A stretch of DNA of 17,405 nt, taken from CAYWBI01 sp964456445. Lineage in GTDB: Bacteria > Calditrichota > Calditrichia > Calditrichales > J004. The notes under the pieces were generated by a model, which did not search any database, was not told the DNA's origin, and saw only the letters and a program-made list of their open reading frames with translations. Positions within the stretch are counted from its first letter, which is position 1, and each line of letters starts with the position of its first letter. The stretch covers positions 1 to 17,405 of the forward strand of contig CAYWBI010000074.1 of assembly GCA_964456445.1 (NCBI GenBank). Direction: 5' to 3'. Position numbers and translations under genes: made by a program. Shown here piece after piece: positions 15,891-17,405 of the stretch.

Positions 15891-16030
15891 TGATCGGATT
15901 CAATTTTTATCCCGCTTCGGGCAACCATGAGAAAAGATGGATGGATATTCCATTCCAGGAGAAAATTATTACACTGCCATCCGCCGTGTGTGTTCAACGG
16001 GTTTCTCAGGGCAATTATTATCCATCCGTC

Positions 16031-17405
16031 TTAGGTGTTTAGCATAATCATTTTGATATTGGTCATCTCTTCGATGGCAAAGCGGGCCCCTTCCCGGCCC
16101 AGTCCGCTTTCCTTTACCCCGCCGTAGGGCATCTGATCCACGCGATAGGTGGGCACATCGTTGATCATTACCCCACCCACGTCAATCTTTTTGATGGCCT
16201 GCATCATGTGCGCATAGTTTTGGGTAAAAACACCCGCCTGTAAACCAAAAACCGAATCATTTATCATCGTTATCGCCTGGTCAAAATTTTTAAATGGAAC
16301 GATAGAAACCAGCGGCCCAAAGGCTTCGTGGCACATTACCTGCATGGTGGGCGTTACATTGGTCAGTACCGTTGGTTCAAACATACTGCCCTGATGGTTG
16401 CCGCCCGTAAGCAGATCAGCCCCCTGGTTTTCGGCTTCCCGTATCCACTTTTCCAGCCGCAACGCCTCGTTTTCGGAGATCATCGGGCCGATATCCGTGG
16501 CCGGGTCCAGCGGATCACCCAGATGTTGCTTTTTGGCCTCGGCCACAAATCTTTCGATAAAAACATCCTTGATCTTTTCATGTATAAAAATCCGTTGCAC
16601 GGAAATACAAACCTGACCGGAGAAGACAAAACTGCCCATGATGGTTCGGGTCACGGCCTGTTCTATATCGGCGCTTTCATCTATAATGACGCCGGAATTG
16701 GAACCGAGTTCAAGGGTAATTTTTTTAAGTCCGGCCATTTTGCTGATATATTTCCCCACGGCAGGACTGCCGGTAAAAGTGATTTTGGCAACGCGTTCGT
16801 CTTTTACAATGGCCGCGCCGACAACGGAACCATTGCCATACACCAGCTGAATCGCCTGCGCGGGCAAACCGGCCTGGAGCAGTAACTCCACCAGAAGTTG
16901 TGAAGCGCCCGGTGTTTTGGAAGCCGGTTTGAGCACAACCGTGTTGCCCGCGGCAATAGCCGGGGCCACTTTATGGATGACCAGGTTTAATGGAAAGTTA
17001 AAGGGCGGAATGGCGGCAACCACGCCCAGCGGGACACGCAACCAAAAGCCAAGACGGCCTTCGGATCCGGCCGAGGCGTCCATGGGCACTGTTTCGCCGT
17101 GGATCGCTTTACAGGCTTCAGCGGCAAATTTTAAGTTTTCCACCCCCCGTTTTACTTCGCCTTCCGCCCATTTACGCGGCTTGCCCGATTCTAAAATAAT
17201 GGCCCGTACCATTTTTTCACTGTTCCCTGTAAGCAAGGCGGCGGTTTTTTCCAATATGGCCGCCCGTTGATGAATGGGCATTTCCGCCATCAGTGAACGA
17301 TGTGCATGGGCGTGGCCTAGCGCTTCTGCTACCTGTTCAAGCGAAGCCTGAGGCAGCATTCCAAGTAATTCATTATTGAAAGGATTGCGGACTTCGCTTG
17401 TTTTT
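16031..17405 (-). CDS. NAD(P)-dependent aldehyde dehydrogenase, cut by the window edge
   Basis: The frame has no stop up to the right edge: codons before the ATG at 17359 read KTSEVRNPFNNELLG, the usual NP-containing N-terminal strand of this family. That ATG is therefore internal and the true start lies outside. 457 residues are visible, so perhaps 10-40 are missing. Numbered from the internal Met: FNFP (120-123) with Asn121, Lys144 (VLKPAS), the cofactor loop TFTGS (194-198), general base Glu217 (LELGS), and nucleophile Cys251 (GQVCIS). It should oxidise an aldehyde to the acid in the cytoplasm. LELGSNS replaces the common LELGGKS/N, marking a subgroup I cannot name. It converges on the acetyltransferase gene across a 140-bp gap with no clear terminator. 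Confidence 0.93.
   Translation of the reverse strand, partial: KTSEVRNPFNNELLGMLPQASLEQVAEALGHAHAHRSLMAEMPIHQRAAILEKTAALLTGNSEKMVRAIILESGKPRKWAEGEVKRGVENLKFAAEACKAIHGETVPMDASAGSEGRLGFWLRVPLGVVAAIPPFNFPLNLVIHKVAPAIAAGNTVVLKPASKTPGASQLLVELLLQAGLPAQAIQLVYGNGSVVGAAIVKDERVAKITFTGSPAVGKYISKMAGLKKITLELGSNSGVIIDESADIEQAVTRTIMGSFVFSGQVCISVQRIFIHEKIKDVFIERFVAEAKKQHLGDPLDPATDIGPMISENEALRLEKWIREAENQGADLLTGGNHQGSMFEPTVLTNVTPTMQVMCHEAFGPLVSIVPFKNFDQAITMINDSVFGLQAGVFTQNYAHMMQAIKKIDVGGVMINDVPTYRVDQMPYGGVKESGLGREGARFAIEEMTNIKMIMLNT

Noticed and set aside
15891..16030. Terminator or small gene between the converging acetyltransferase and aldehyde dehydrogenase genes
   Set aside because: CCCG-ctt-CGGG near 15911-15921 has a 4-bp stem without a following T-run on either strand, and the short open frame near 15928 has no support.

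Overview
The window reads as chromosomal DNA of a Gram-negative, respiratory bacterium from the Calditrichota/KSB1/Ignavibacteria side of the FCB group. The best clue is the C-terminal sorting domain of the large protease (YQNYPNPFNP start, GVYIYRLEAG end), typical of type IX secretion cargo in those phyla. Several c-type cytochromes, outer-membrane barrels and a lipoprotein support a diderm with an elaborate cell-envelope electron-transfer apparatus. The assignment is by protein style only; there is no rRNA or other taxonomic marker.

Layout. (1) 1-435: a gene-free end. It holds a REP/MITE-like stretch with two degenerate direct repeats around a perfect hairpin, then a 96-bp tandem array that repeats, in frame, the last 23 codons plus stop of the neighbouring protease gene. 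(2) 436-6054 (minus): an 1872-residue secreted subtilisin-like protease with a P domain, eight near-identical 97-residue modules, two divergent ones and a T9SS sorting domain. (3) 6355-8219 (minus): a terminator-bounded operon in transcription order: periplasmic monoheme cytochrome c, outer-membrane porin-like barrel, monoheme cytochrome c lipoprotein. (4) 8220-8519: a divergent control region with a good sigma-54 (-24/-12) promoter candidate facing each way and a dyad of the NtrC-site form almost midway between them. (5) 8520-12348 (plus): a membrane histidine kinase overlapping an NtrC-type sigma-54 activator. (6) 12424-14753 (plus): a fused monoheme-cytochrome/outer-membrane barrel of Cyc2-like architecture, a type-1 copper protein, and a Bcp-type peroxiredoxin. 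(7) 14893-15890 (plus): a secreted PEBP/YbhB-like protein and an ArsN2-like acetyltransferase. (8) 16031-17405 (minus): an aldehyde dehydrogenase cut by the right edge of the window.

Working model (inference). The kinase/activator pair uses sigma-54 to drive both the cytochrome-porin operon and its own transcript, which probably runs on into the cytochrome-barrel and cupredoxin genes. Together these would give an outer-membrane electron-entry or exit protein, a periplasmic copper carrier and two small cytochromes, with a peroxiredoxin as oxidative protection. The layout recalls the cyc2/rusticyanin pairing of iron oxidisers, but the substrate and the direction of electron flow cannot be read from the sequence. 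The protease, PEBP, acetyltransferase and aldehyde dehydrogenase look unconnected to this module.
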